Positions 7,988 to 18,008 are shown, counted from the stretch's first letter. The stretch: DNA of 64,000 nt from CAMPKL01 sp963805925 (GCA_963805925.1 CAWDWB010000007.1:1-64000); one strand, 5' to 3'. Notes: a model not told the origin generated them from the sequence alone. Made by a program: numbers and translations.

Positions 7988-8269
7988 TTACCCCTTTCTC
8001 AGAAGGTCGGACACGGTATTGAGACCTCCGGCCTTCCCTGAATCCGCTAGTTTGTCGCGGACAAGATCCACGAGGTCTCCGACGGTTTCCGCAGCCGCAA
8101 GGGCATTGGGCTCCACTTGGATTTCCAGACCGTGGTCCACCGCAGCGATAAACATGACCGCACTCATGGACGACCAGTTCGTTTCCTTAAGCGGTGTCGC
8201 TTCATCGATCGTATTGACGCCCACGTCAGCAGCGTCAGCGATCTCTGAGAGAAGCTCTTCTCTTGTCAT
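7988..8269 (-). CDS. Acyl carrier protein
   Basis: An intact 93-residue acidic helical protein. Helix I is MTREELLSEIADAAD, and the phosphopantetheine site is in NWSSMSAVMFIAAVDHG, where SSM takes the place of the usual DSL; the second Ser is the likely attachment residue. Helices III and IV follow (AAETVGDLVDLVRDKL). The Asp before the serine that is common in housekeeping ACPs is replaced by Ser, which suggests a specialised carrier. It is directly upstream of the KAS III gene in the same direction and forms an operon with it. Confidence 0.8.
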   Translation of the reverse strand: MTREELLSEIADAADVGVNTIDEATPLKETNWSSMSAVMFIAAVDHGLEIQVEPNALAAAETVGDLVDLVRDKLADSGKAGGLNTVSDLLRKG

Positions 8270-8520
8270 TTGGTTCTCCGTGCCAGGCCTAGTAGGTGTG
8301 TGGCGTTCCTACTCTAGAGTCTATCGGCCATGCGCGTTCTTGGAAACCGGAAAATCTTCTAACTCGGTAAGCATTTCGCCCTAGACCCCGCTGCGCATAC
8401 AATTGACCCCTCATGCCGCAACATCCTTTTCGTGCTGCCGCCGTCCTCGGGATTGGCCGCATGGTATCATTCACCCTCCAGTCGTCGGCCGCACTCCCCA
8501 GGCGACCGCTGCGGGACGTG
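8270..8520. other. Short region between the ACP and the second GNAT relic
   Basis: No convincing gene. The minus-strand frame that carries the end of the GNAT relic stays open through here, but the encoded sequence looks non-native. It probably contains the promoter of the ACP-KAS III pair; no clear promoter hexamers were identified. Confidence 0.4.
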
Positions 8521-8950
8521 TTAAAGGCATCAAATGGCGCAAAATCCCGAGCCTCTGGCGACGTGAGCGCGGAGCTCAGTTGCGGGTACAATGCCTTGTA
8601 ATACAGTTGCCATACCGGGTATCGATACGTCCAAGGCCCAAAGACCTCAGCGACGTCTCTTTTCGACTGCCGCCATCACCTCCACTCCAGTGCGTGCAGC
8701 CTCCTCTCGTCGTCTCCCGTAGCGCCGCGGACAAAAGATCCGCGAGAACGTCGTCCGCATCATTGAGCGCCTGCAAATCTTCGATGACAAACTGGCGCAG
8801 ACCCAAGTGTTGCCGGACCTGCTCGCGGAGTATCACGAAGCCTACCAATCTGCCGTCTCGAAACGCCACTAGCGCCCTAGCTAGTCCCCCACGAAGAGCG
8901 GCACCAAATCGCCAATTGAGGGCCGCGGACGTTCGCACGGCGCGCAGTTC
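8521..8950 (-). pseudogene. C-terminal half of a second GNAT-like gene, fused to an integrase fragment
   Basis: On the minus strand the frame open at 8576-9127 encodes NWRFGAALRGG, GRLVGFVILREQ and QFVIEDLQALNDADDVLADLL, and after a frameshift WTYRYPVWQLYYKALYP and EARDFAPFDAF. These align piece by piece with the C-terminal half of the GNAT-like gene ending at 6980 (NRRFGAQLRSG, YLIADLQAIDDD, DFSPFDAF). The N-terminal half is absent and is replaced, in frame, by integrase sequence; the join is near 8940-8950. It is a duplicated, truncated relic. Confidence 0.7.
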
Positions 8951-9649
8951 AGGGAAGATCGGCAAGTCCCTGGCTTGATCATTCTTGGTGGTGCCGGACT
9001 TAAGATGAATCCAGCCTTCCGCCAAATCGACTTGGTCCCAGCACAATGACCGAATTTCCGATCGCCTCATCCCCGTGAGGTATGCGAACGTAGCGAAGCC
9101 CCCCAAGGTAGCCCGGCAAGTGGCCACGAAGTTTCACGAAATCTGCGTATTCAAAGAACCCCGAACGTGGTGCGGATTCCTTAGTCTGGGTATCGCAGGC
9201 ACCTAAAATATCGCGTGCCGCTGATGGGCTAGGTTGAATGCGCGCCGTAGGGCGGCAAGCTCGCGATTGATGGTGGCGTTACTCCTCCCTTCCGATTTAC
9301 GAGTGCGCACTTAGTAGGCTAACTGCTCCGGCCCGACGTGCTTGGCCTTCATGTCGCCTAGCCGGCGCGCTATCTGCCTTGCAGACAATTCTGCCCGTCT
9401 AGTTGACTTGCGGCCGTTGAGCTCGTAGTCTGCGATCAGTCCACGAAGCATCTCTGCAACCGTGATCGCCGCCATATGGGGTTGGCTGCCCAATTCGATC
9501 TCAAGCATCCGCCTCTTCAGTAAGGCCAACGCATCGCTCTTGCGGTGGCTTCGGGCTGATTCTCGGACTGGCTTTCCGTACGCGTAATACTTGACCCACC
9601 AAATGTTGCCGCGTTTGTAGGCTGAACCAAAGGAAACTTTGTGTGACAT
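8940..9649 (-). pseudogene. Tyrosine integrase relic, C-terminus missing
   Basis: From the ATG at 9649 the frame encodes an arm-binding N-terminus (YKRGNIWWVKYYAYGKPVRE) and part of the core-binding domain down to 9311. After frame changes it continues as TINRELAALRRAFNLAHQ, HLPGYLGGFATFAYLTGMRR with the first catalytic Arg, and WIHLKSGTTKNDQARDLPIF. It is related to the integrase at 3505-4638 (GSINRELAIVKRAYSL, FSYLTGWRVPSEV). The H-x-x-R box and catalytic Tyr are missing because the sequence switches to GNAT relic near 8945. At least two frame breaks lie between 9127 and 9311. It marks a second, dead element. Confidence 0.8.
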
Positions 9650-9745
9650 AGCCAGAATTCTACACTTGTCGGTGAAAGCAACGAAGTCGTCACCGAGCCG
9701 GTATGCAGCGACACGACGGAACGCTCGTGGTCTTCGATTGGCCAA

Positions 9746-10079
9746 CGAATCTTTGAGGTTGGGGCTGGCGGCCTATGACTAGGTTGGTTCTTCCGGCGAC
9801 AGGCCGCTACTGCTGTTCTTCCCCCACACCACGGCCATTATTGGATCTCTGTGGGATTGGTCTTGAATGCGGAGCTGGCCAGGTGCCCGGTACGGACTGT
9901 TGTCCTAGATCCGAGAGACTCGATCCGGCGGTCCAGCTCTTGGACTCTGCGGAGCGCGGGTGAAGACATGTCCAGGCTAGCCCACCGGTTGATCGAGGCC
10001 GAGACGTGGGAGAACGCCGCAGCAACGCAGCCGACTGATTGAATTTACTGCCGAGATTGCTCCCCAGATGTAGCGCGAC
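9746..10079. other. Intergenic, nothing recognised
   Basis: About 330 bp between the integrase relic and the methyltransferase gene. Short open frames on both strands overlap each other and show no family features. No repeat or RNA gene was seen. Confidence 0.5.
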
Positions 10080-10892
10080 TTAGCGCGGGGCTGGTCTTTC
10101 TTTCACGACGCAAACGGCCATAAACACGCAAGTAAACCAACGCGTCGGCAAATATTCGCATTTCGCGAAAAGGTTCAGATACGACGACACCACGCCGTCT
10201 GCCGAGGCGCCAAACAATTTACGCAAACCCAACAGAATGAGCGTCGAAACCATCCGCGGATTGTGAATCAGCGGGCGCCAGGCCTGCGGCGTTAGCCCCG
10301 CTTCACGCAAGTCCGCGTCAAGCCGCGTCCGCGTCGGCGTATAGCCTAGTTTGAAGGGCGCAAACGGCAACCGGAACAGCGCATAGAGCGGGAAGTAGCC
10401 CGGATTCCAGGGATTGTCGATCGTCAGGATCATGCGCCCTTGGGGATTAAGGACCCGAGCCAATTCGCGGATCGACTCCACGAATTCGGCGCGCGTCTCA
10501 AAGTGGTCCAGCGTCGACGTGGAAATGATCAACTCAAGGCTGTCCGAGGCGAAGGGCAAATTCCTGGCGTCCGCATTGAGGAACTGCGGCGCTTCGCCCT
10601 GGTAACGCTGATGCGCCTTAGCGACCGTGCGAAACTCAACATCGAAACCAAGCGAAAGCTCCTGCCCCAACTGGACGCTGGGCAATACCGCATCCTGATT
10701 ATTGGCTTCTTCAAAGACGTCCGTCTTGACCACGGTCTTCGGACGCAAGTCGCCGGCCCAGTCCCGAACCAATTCCAAGTGGACGTTTCGCTTCTGCTGC
10801 GCCGCCAGCGGATCGAGATACCAAGAGTCGGAGTCGCCCGGGTTGGCCGTCTCAGCTCGATCCTGATTCAGGACGAGACGGTCTTCGGGCAC
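10080..10892 (-). CDS. Class I SAM-dependent methyltransferase
   Basis: A 270-residue intact protein. The Rossmann core begins at about residue 50 (VVKTDVFEEANNQDAVL), with LGFDVEFRTVAKAHQR as the second strand and acidic end. It then has LNADARNLPFASDSLELIIS (motif post-II), STLDHFETRAEFVESIRELARVL and PQGRMILTIDNP (motif III and following strand). The glycine-rich motif I is unusual because T-D-V-F-E-E-A replaces the common D-x-G-x-G. The substrate cannot be read from the sequence; position beside a polysaccharide region would fit a sugar or lipid, but it also sits next to the mutagenesis cassette. It lies 67 bp downstream of dnaE2... on the same strand, so co-transcription is possible. Confidence 0.75.
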   Translation of the reverse strand: MPEDRLVLNQDRAETANPGDSDSWYLDPLAAQQKRNVHLELVRDWAGDLRPKTVVKTDVFEEANNQDAVLPSVQLGQELSLGFDVEFRTVAKAHQRYQGEAPQFLNADARNLPFASDSLELIISTSTLDHFETRAEFVESIRELARVLNPQGRMILTIDNPWNPGYFPLYALFRLPFAPFKLGYTPTRTRLDADLREAGLTPQAWRPLIHNPRMVSTLILLGLRKLFGASADGVVSSYLNLFAKCEYLPTRWFTCVFMAVCVVKERPAPR

Positions 10893-10958
10893 GGGACGCT
10901 AACTCCAATCAGGCGATACAAGGATCAATTGTACGACACCGGATCGCAGCGGCTCCGC

Positions 10959-13900
10959 TCAATGAAAGTCGTGCGATGCCGGCGCCGCGTTGTGCATCTC
11001 CAACGGCATAGCGTCTTCGGCGCGGATGTGAATCACGCCATCTTGCTTTTGGATGACGCCGTCGATGAGCAACGCCGGTTCACTCGTCCACAACGAACGA
11101 TGCTTCTGAAACATCGGCGGGCGCACGACGACATTCGAGACCCCCGTCTCATCTTCCAACGATAGAAACACAAAACCCTTAGCCGTCATCGGACGCTGGC
11201 GGGTAATCACCATGCCGGCGACGCGCACGGGACCGCCGTTGTCGAGTGCGTGCAGGCGCGCCGCAGCGACAACACCGAGCGCATGCAACTCCGTGCGCTG
11301 GTAGTGCAGCGGATGCGGACCTGTCGTAAGACTCGCTCCGCGATAATCGGCATCGAGCCTCTCAGCTGGCGTCATTGCGTCGAGAGGCGAAGGCTCCTCC
11401 GCCTCTTCCAGGTTCTCGAACAGAGGACCGCGCAAACGCCAAGCCTTCTCCACCTGCCACAGAGCGTCACGGCGATGCACGGCTTCGCCCAGCGAATTCA
11501 ACGCCCCGATCTTGGCCAGCGTCTCCAGTTCGTTTTTACGTAACTGCGTCCGGCGCGTGAAGTCATCGATGGAGCGAAATTTCTCGAATCGCTCGCTGCG
11601 TCACGATGCGCACTGCCGAGGCCGTGGTAATCCCCGAAACATAGTTCAGTCCAATGCGTATGCGCTCATCCGTCTCCACCCGGCAACGCAAGTCAGAGAC
11701 CGTCAACATCGATCGGCTTCACGCGCACGCCGTGCCGTTGCGCATCTTTCACCAGCGTCGCCGGACTATAAAAACCCATCGGCTGCGCGTTGAGCAGCGA
11801 CACATAGAACGCCGCCGGATAGTGCGCCTTGAGGTACGAACTCGAATAAGCGATCAACGCAAAGCTGGCCGAGTGAGACTCCGGAAAACCAAACAGCGCA
11901 AACGAAGTGACCGCCTTGACGATTTTCTCTTCCCCCTCGCCGTAAATTCCGTTCGCATGCAGCCCCCTGCGCAGCTTGCCTTCGATCAACTGCATGCGCT
12001 CGACCGAACGCTTAAAGCCAATCGCACGGCGCAACTCTTCGGCCTCGCCTCCGCTAAAGCTAGCGGCAATCATCACCATGCGCAGCAGTTGTTCTTGAAA
12101 CAGCGGCACCCCCAGCGTCCTCTTCAACACGGGAATCAGCGACGGGTGCGGATACGTAATCGCCTCGCGCCCCAGCCGGCGCCGCAAAAATGGATGCGCC
12201 ATGTCGCCTGCAATCGGACCGGGTCGGATGATCGCAACTTGTACCACGAGGTCGTAGAAGCAGGCAGGCCGCATGCGCGGCAGCGTCGCCATCTGCGCCC
12301 GCGACTCAATCTGAAAAGAGCCGACTGTATCAGCCGCCTGAATCATCCGGTAAGTCTTCTCATCGTTCGGCGGAACATGAGCGATGTCAAAGTCGGCGCC
12401 GCGGCTATTGATGATCGTGATGCACTCCTCCAGCGCATTCAGCATGCCGAGTCCCAGCAGGTCGACTTTAACGATGCCCAGATCGGCGCAGTCCTCCTTG
12501 TCCCATTGCACGATGCGCCGGTCCGGCATCCGCGCGTTCTCCAGTGGGACGACGCTGTCGAGTTCCCCTTGGCAGATCACCATGCCGCCGGGGTGTTGCG
12601 ACAGATGCCGCGGCAGATTCTTGATCTCGTGCGTCAGCCGCGCCAGGTGCTGAAACCGCGATTGCTCCGGGTCAAACCCGGCCATGCGGATTTGCTCAGC
12701 CGTGTGCGTCCCGTCATCGGACGCATCCATGTAGTGAATGCACTTCGACAGACGCTCGATGCTTTCTTCTGAAAAACTCAGCGTCTTGGCGATCTCGCGC
12801 ATGGCGCTTTTATCGCGATACGAGATCACCGTCGCCGTCATCGCCGCGCCAAGTTTGCCGTAACGCTCGTAGACATACTGAATCGCCATCTCGCGCTTTT
12901 CGCCGGAAGGGAAATCAATATCGATATCCGGCCACTCGCCGCGCTCTTCCGACAAGAAATCTCTCAAACAGCAACTCCATCTGCACCGAGTCGACAGCCG
13001 TAATGCCCAGCGCATAACAAACAGCGCTGTTCGCCGCCGAACCGCGACCCTTGGCACAGGATGTTATTGCGTTTAGCAAACTGCGTAATATCCCAAACGA
13101 TCAGGAAGTAACCCTCAAGCTGCAGCTTCTGAATCACATTCAGCTCATGCTCAATCTGCCGGTAAGCGCGTTCTTTATGAGCCGCATCTCGGTATCGCTC
13201 AGCAGCTCCTTGCAACGTGATCTGCCGCAAATACGACGTCGCCGTTTCGCCCGGCGGCAACGGATAGCGCGGGAACTGATAGCCCAAATCCTGCAAGGTG
13301 AATTGCAAGCGGCGGCTCAACTCCATCAGAGTTCTGCACCGCTTCGGGCACATCGCGAAACAATCGCGTCATCTCCACCGGCGACTTCAGATGCCGCTCC
13401 GCGTTCGACTCCAACAATCGCCCTGCCCAGTCGAGCGTCGTTTTGTGACGAATACACGTCAGCGCATCGAACAACTGCCGCGACGATTGCCTTGCATAGC
13501 GAACGCCGTTCGCCGCCAGCAGCGGCAAGCGATGATGCCCGGCGAAATCCATGTGCGCTTGGTTCGCCGCCTCTTGTTGATCGCGGAAGTGCCGCTGCAG
13601 CTCCACGTAAGCGCTCTGCGGCTTGAAGATCGAGAGGATCCGGTCGCCGTCGCGAATGTCGTCGATCAACGCTACCAGCCCGCCGGCATAGCTTTCGACA
13701 TCATCCCAACTCGCTCTGCCCTGCCCCTTGGGGCCGGACAGATGCACGCGCGTCAACAGACGGCAAAGGTTCTGGTAGCCGCGCCGATTCTCGACCAGCA
13801 CAGTGAGCCGGCGCCCGTTCTCCATCGAAATTTCGCAGCCGACAATCGGATGCAGCCCCGCGATTTTCGCCGCTTGATAGAAACGCGGCGCGCCGTAAAC

Positions 13901-14026
13901 GCCGTCGCGATCACACAGCGCGACCGCTTCATAGCCCAACTCCCGCGCACGTTCGACAAGGTCTTCCGGCAGCGACGCCCCTTCTAAAAAGCTGAAGGCG
14001 CTCGCCGCATGCAACTCGGCATACAT
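10959..14026 (-). pseudogene. dnaE2: Error-prone DNA polymerase DnaE2, frame-disrupted
   Basis: Start ATG at 14026, only 3 bp after the imuB stop. Frames in order give the PHP domain (YAELHAASAFSFLEGAS), the polymerase palm (GRGSAANSAVCYALGIT in an alternative frame near 13040; PDIDIDFPSGEKR; YKDKSAMREI-type motif), the helix-hairpin-helix region (FEKFRSIDDF near 11570) and the C-terminal OB-fold (VRVAGMVITRQRPMTAKGF). Total span of about 1020 codons fits DnaE2. Frame breaks lie near 11590, 11704, 12965, 13040 and 13300. Breaks at GGG runs and otherwise strong conservation suggest either sequence error or very recent loss. With ImuA and ImuB it forms the SOS mutasome that copies past DNA lesions. 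Confidence 0.85.
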
Positions 14027-14029
14027 CGC

Positions 14030-15477
14030 TCAGTCATAGACCCCGACAAGCCGCCACATGTGCGAGTGCAGAACGCAAGAGAGTCGGTACAGCCCCTTCG
14101 ACAACTCCACGTCCCACTCCGCCAAATCCCAACCCTCTTCCAACCACCAATCGCCGTTGACGCGCCACGGTCCCGCACAGCGCCGGACGCGTCCGTCGAC
14201 AATGCGGCTGCGCACATGAGCCGGCTGATTGCTCTCTTCGAGCACCTCGGCCTCGATCGGCGGTCGATAACAACGAAAGCCCAGCGCCGAGACGATCTTC
14301 TGCGGCTTAGCGCCGCCAGGCTGAAAGGGGACTGTCGAGAAGACGCGCGGCTCGTGCGTATCGCGCGCCGCCGGGGCCCCAACATTCTCCAGCCCCATCA
14401 ACTCTTTGAGCCGTCCGATCGTCACCGCCAACTTCTCCGGGCTAGGACGCGCCAGCGAAAACAAATCACGCTGCAACTCGCGGCGCGGCACAGGCTTAGC
14501 GGCAAGCGTCAAAGCCTCCACCGCTTTCCCCGTCGGATGAGCGGTCAGTTCCAGACGGATCAACTTCAACAAGACGTCGGGATCGGTCAGCGGATGCGAC
14601 AACGCCACGCTGCGCTCGCAAAGCGAACCATCCGACAACCTAAGCGAAAGCGAAATCGCCTCGGCCGCCGAACCCAAACCGCGCAGCTTCTTACAAACCT
14701 TGCGCAACGGCTCGGCTATCAGAAACGACAAAGGGTCCAAGATCACCGACTTGCCAATCGAAATCAACGCTCTCTTCAAACTCGTGCGGCGCTTCCCAAG
14801 CTGCAAACAGCGTGTCATCTTCGCCGCGCGCAAGTTTCGCCAGCCGCGCCCCGCGTTCGCCAAAGCGCGCCGTCAGCGAATCCGCCGAGAGCCGCATAAA
14901 CTCGCCGACCGTGCGGATGCCCCAGAGCTTGAGAATCCTGCGCTCCTCTGCAATCAGCGGCAACGCAAACATAGGCAACTGCTGCAAAAACCCGCTCACC
15001 TCGTCCGGGTAGATGTGCGTAACGCCTTCTTCCAATTGCGTCGCCACCGTCGCCGCGAAGCGATTCTGGGAAGTCGCCGCATTCGCGGATAAACCAAGCT
15101 GCGCTGCGTAGTGAACGAGTTTCCCGGCAGCCGAATGAGCATCGGGCACGCCCGCCAAATCGACGACGCAGCAGACCCGGTTCGCGGTCTTCAACACGCG
15201 GCGAAACCAGCTGCGCCGCTTCAAGCAATTCGCGCTGCGCTTGTTGCTCGACCTGTTCGTTGCGCGGCTCGGCAAGCAAGTTTTGCGCTCGCCCTTGCGC
15301 TTGGCTCAACGTCATCCCGGCGCGAATGCCTGCTGCCCGAGCGGCGGCGTTCGCTTCGTAGACATACACGTTGGGCGCCGTGCCGCTAAAGACAACCGCA
15401 GGCCGTGATCTTTGCCCGCGCAGCACGACGGCAACGGCAAAATCTTTCACGCGCAAGCAAGCGTAGAGCTTCCTCAC
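14030..15477 (-). pseudogene. imuB: ImuB, Y-family polymerase-like mutagenesis protein, two frameshifts
   Basis: The start is GTG at 15477 (VRKLYACLRVKDF), whose GTGA overlaps the imuA stop. The N-terminus has a Y-family palm (FAVAVVLRG, AAARAAGIRAGMTLSQAQ), then after a shift near 15250 VCCVVDLAGV and the helix-hairpin-helix region (LWGIRTVGEFMRLSADSLTARFG). After a shift near 14750 comes the little-finger and C-terminal region (LSLRLSDGS). ImuB proteins usually lack polymerase acidic residues and instead bridge the beta clamp, ImuA and DnaE2. The C-terminal part to the stop at 14030 is intact. Gene order and overlaps (imuA-imuB-dnaE2) are the classic cassette. Confidence 0.85.
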
Positions 15478-16234
15478 CGCTGCGCCTCCAGGCGGCAAGA
15501 GACTTCTTGCCCAAAGCGATTGCGCCGTTGATGCAACAACCTGGCCCGCGCCGAGAGGCCGGTCAGCCGCAGCGCGGGACCAAACGAGCCATGCCAGCCG
15601 ATTTGCTCGCGCTCCAGCGCAAGCGACTGCGAAGCGACGCTGCCCGTCACGTGTTCAGCCGAAAGCGTCAGGATCGCCGTCGAACTCTCAGCAATCATTT
15701 GCCGCAACCCAAACCAAGGGAAGCGCTGGAAATCGCGCAGTTGCGCTAGCGGCAGCCCGATCAAGTCAAGAACGATGAGGCTGAACCCGCCGGCGGCGGC
15801 AACCAATTGCGCCGCTTTCCACGCTTGCCCGGAGCGAGCCGAGCGCCGCGTACGCCAATCAAACGAGCGTTTCTGAACGCCGCAACGCACCCAAAGCAAA
15901 TGGTCAAGCAGCACCCCTGCTTGCTCGCTTGATAGGGGTCGAGACTGTCGGAGGCGTCGATATAAACCGCTTGCTCTCCCTGCCCCGTGACTTGCGCCAG
16001 GGCAGAGAGAGCAAGCGTCGTGCAACCAGAGGACGGGCCTCCTGTGCACTCCAGAATCTCCCCGCGAGAGATTCCTCCCCCCAACAAAACGTCGATTTCC
16101 GGAAAACCTACAGAGAGCCGCGGAGCTTCCAGTTGCTCAAACCTGGGCTCAGCGGCGCCGAAACCCTGGCGCTCCAAAAGAGAGCGCAAATCCGCAACTG
16201 TCGAGCTCTGCACCACGTGATTTATATTCGCCAT
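15474..16234 (-). pseudogene. imuA: ImuA, RecA-like mutagenesis protein, one frameshift
   Basis: The N-terminal frame starts at 16234 (MANINHVVQSS) and has LSVGFPEIDVLLGGGISRGEI followed by a Walker-like GGPSSGCTT and YIDASDSLDP. A shift at a run of four C at about 15914-15917 moves the protein into the frame GVLLDHLLWVRCG, then LVAAAGGFSLIVLDLIGL and a conserved C-terminus ending at 15474. Family members are RecA/SulA-like and interact with ImuB, stimulating the translesion complex. As first gene of the cassette it should be SOS-controlled. I looked for an operator in the 100 bp upstream and could not identify one with confidence. Confidence 0.85.
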
Positions 16235-16453
16235 TTGTTCGCCATTAAATTATCTACGATCCCACCGCCATATGCAAGCCCCCACCTCAATCCTGCATTC
16301 GCCCAATCCGAGCCCCGAACGCCAGAGAGGGGTCAAATACCCGCCAACACGTTGCGGCTCAACCCATGCTTTCAGGCCCATTTACGCGAGCTTTCACAAA
16401 ACCTAACGGGTCGGGGAACCGCACCTCCCCGTCCCACGGCATCAACCCATAAA

Positions 16454-16491
16454 CTGTTACCCATGTGCTTGGGTAATTCTGTTACCTATGT
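16454..16491. repeat. Short direct repeat resembling an insertion-sequence end
   Basis: The 13-mer CTGTTACCCATGT at 16454-16466 is repeated with one change at 16479-16491, and the space between holds a small inverted repeat (TTACCC...GGGTAA). Such GTTACC-type runs are common at insertion-sequence termini. No transposase is present in the surrounding ~500 bp, which otherwise contains no gene, so this may be a scar. Confidence 0.35.
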
Positions 16492-16540
16492 CCCCGGACG
16501 TTCAGCGCCCGGAACCTCTTGCACACGCTTGCTAATCTAA

Positions 16541-16580
16541 AAATGGAACGGCCTGCTCAAAGAGCGAGCCGTTCTATTTT
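16541..16580. terminator. Nested hairpin, likely bidirectional intrinsic terminator
   Basis: GAACGGC at 16546-16552 pairs with GCCGTTC at 16568-16574. Inside it GCTC and GAGC pair around an AAA loop. The stem is preceded by AAAAT and followed by TATTTT, so a T-rich tail exists on both strands. It could end transcripts coming from the fragment gene at 16757-16985 on the minus strand and stray plus-strand transcripts. Confidence 0.6.
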
Positions 16581-16756
16581 CCCGATGCCTCAAACCCGCC
16601 AATGTCCGCCTAGACCCTCGCAAACCGAGGCTTTCTCTACTCTTATCAACAACTTAACGCCATTTCCCATCCTGACTCCAGCGGACATTCGCGGACAAAG
16701 CAGGCCTTTCAACGGTCACGTGCGGTCCTTCCGCGGACTGCGCCGGACGCCATCGG

Positions 16757-16985
16757 TCACGGCGCGGTCTGCAGCTGTGCCTGCTTAGGCACCCACTTGT
16801 GAATGACCTGATAGCCCGGGTCTTCCACCGAATAGCGCACTCCGCCCTGGTGGCCGTCGTCTTCACCTGTCTGGATGTTTAGCGGCTTGTGCAAGAACTT
16901 GCTCTTCTCGACATCGGCCAGATCGACGCGCTGCTGCATCTTGCGGTAGTTCGCCAGCAGGTCCGCTGGCGGAATATAGATGGGA
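16757..16985 (-). pseudogene. C-terminal fragment, planctomycete-type cytochrome c domain protein (tentative)
   Basis: The minus-strand frame from about 16985 to the stop at 16757 encodes IYIPPADLLANYRKM and then KFLHKPLNIQTGEDDGHQGG and YSVEDPGYQVIHKWV. The K-P-L-N...H-x-G-G...D-P-x-Y-x-x-I-x-x-W pattern resembles the end of the c-type cytochrome domain found in planctomycete- and acidobacteria-type surface oxidoreductases. No heme CxxCH is visible because the upstream part is missing. The 5' end breaks off near 16985 into unrelated sequence. The fragment is probably dead. Confidence 0.4.
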
Positions 16986-17285
16986 CGAATCTCTCGCTGA
17001 AACCACGTTCGAGGGAACTCATCGCCTACGTGTCGCTGCCGGACGATTATCCAGAGGGCGGAGCAGTTTCACGAGGCTGCGAGCGCGGGTTCGAGACCAC
17101 GACGTCGCCGGCACTCGTTTCCCTTATGCGCGCCGTGTTAGGACAACCAAAATAGTCATGCCTTGCCTTAGGCCGTTCTCAGGTTGTTTTTGGTTCTCAA
17201 TGGGATTGAATAGCCCTGACGAATCAAATCATAAGCTGGTACTTCTGTTCTGTACGGCGTCGTGCCGACTTATCCACGGTTCGCA
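16986..17285. other. Intergenic with possible gene debris
   Basis: A plus-strand frame reaching 17155 encodes SRELIAYVSLPDDYPEGGAV and then FETTTSPALVSLMRAVLG, which looks partly protein-like but has no start or recognisable family. The remainder up to 17285 holds the leader of the glycosyltransferase gene. I assign no gene. Confidence 0.35.
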
Positions 17286-18008
17286 ATGAAACTCTCCGTC
17301 GTCATCCCGGTTTACAACGAGCGCGATACGGTCAACAGGATCGTGGACCGCGTTCAGGCAGTACAGGTCGACAAAGAGATCATCATCGTGGACGACTACT
17401 CCACCGACGGGACCCGCGAAGTATTGGCGCAAATTGAGCAGCGCCATCCGAACGTTCGCGTCTTCTTGCAAGACAAGAATCGAGGCAAGGGTTGCGCTCT
17501 TAGGACTGGATTCGACAAGGCTGAGGGCGACTACGTCATCGTCCAAGACGCCGACCTTGAGTACGACCCCGAGGACTATCACAAGCTTCTGCAGCCGCTC
17601 GACAAAGGCAACGCGGACGTCGTCTTCGGGTCCCGTTTCATCTCCAATCAAGAGCATCGCGTGCTCTATTTCTGGCATTCGGTCGGCAATCAGTTGCTGA
17701 CCCTGCTCTCCAATATGGCCACCGACTTGAACCTCAGCGATATGGAGACCTGTTACAAGGTTTTTCGCCGTGATCTGATCCAGGCCCTGGTGCTTGAGGA
17801 AGACCGCTTCGGCTTCGAGCCGGAAGTCACCAGCAAACTCGCCAAGGCTCACGCACGCATTTACGAAGTCGGCATCGCCTACCACGGACGCACCTACGAG
17901 GAAGGCAAGAAGATCGGCATGCGCGACGGCTTCCGTGCGCTCTGGTGCATCATCAAGTACCGTCTTCAACCGCTGAAGTTGAAACAGCCTTGGCAGTCCC
18001 CGTGCTAG
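17286..18008 (+). CDS. Family 2 glycosyltransferase, dolichyl/polyprenyl-phosphate sugar synthase type
   Basis: The ATG at 17286 (MKLSVVIPVYNE) gives 240 residues, the size of DPM1-like enzymes. The GT-A fold is clear: IVDDYSTDGT, NRGKGCALRTGF, the metal-binding VQDADLEYDP and the GSRF motif. ETCYKVFRRDLIQAL and FEPEVTSKLAK are typical of polyprenyl-phosphate mannose/glucose synthases. It lacks the C-terminal membrane helices of larger members. It would charge a lipid carrier with a hexose for use by membrane glycosyltransferases such as the one at 23223. It converges with the epimerase gene to the right. Confidence 0.85.
   Translation: MKLSVVIPVYNERDTVNRIVDRVQAVQVDKEIIIVDDYSTDGTREVLAQIEQRHPNVRVFLQDKNRGKGCALRTGFDKAEGDYVIVQDADLEYDPEDYHKLLQPLDKGNADVVFGSRFISNQEHRVLYFWHSVGNQLLTLLSNMATDLNLSDMETCYKVFRRDLIQALVLEEDRFGFEPEVTSKLAKAHARIYEVGIAYHGRTYEEGKKIGMRDGFRALWCIIKYRLQPLKLKQPWQSPC

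Noticed and set aside
12384..12653. Plus-strand open frames of 90-370 codons across 11.6-15.7 kb
   Set aside because: They are antisense to the dnaE2/imuB/imuA cassette, which shows clear family motifs; the antisense products are Arg/His/Ser-rich without structure.
16235..16330. LexA-type operator upstream of imuA
   Set aside because: Expected for the cassette, but I found no palindromic site I could defend; A/T-rich sequence alone is not evidence.
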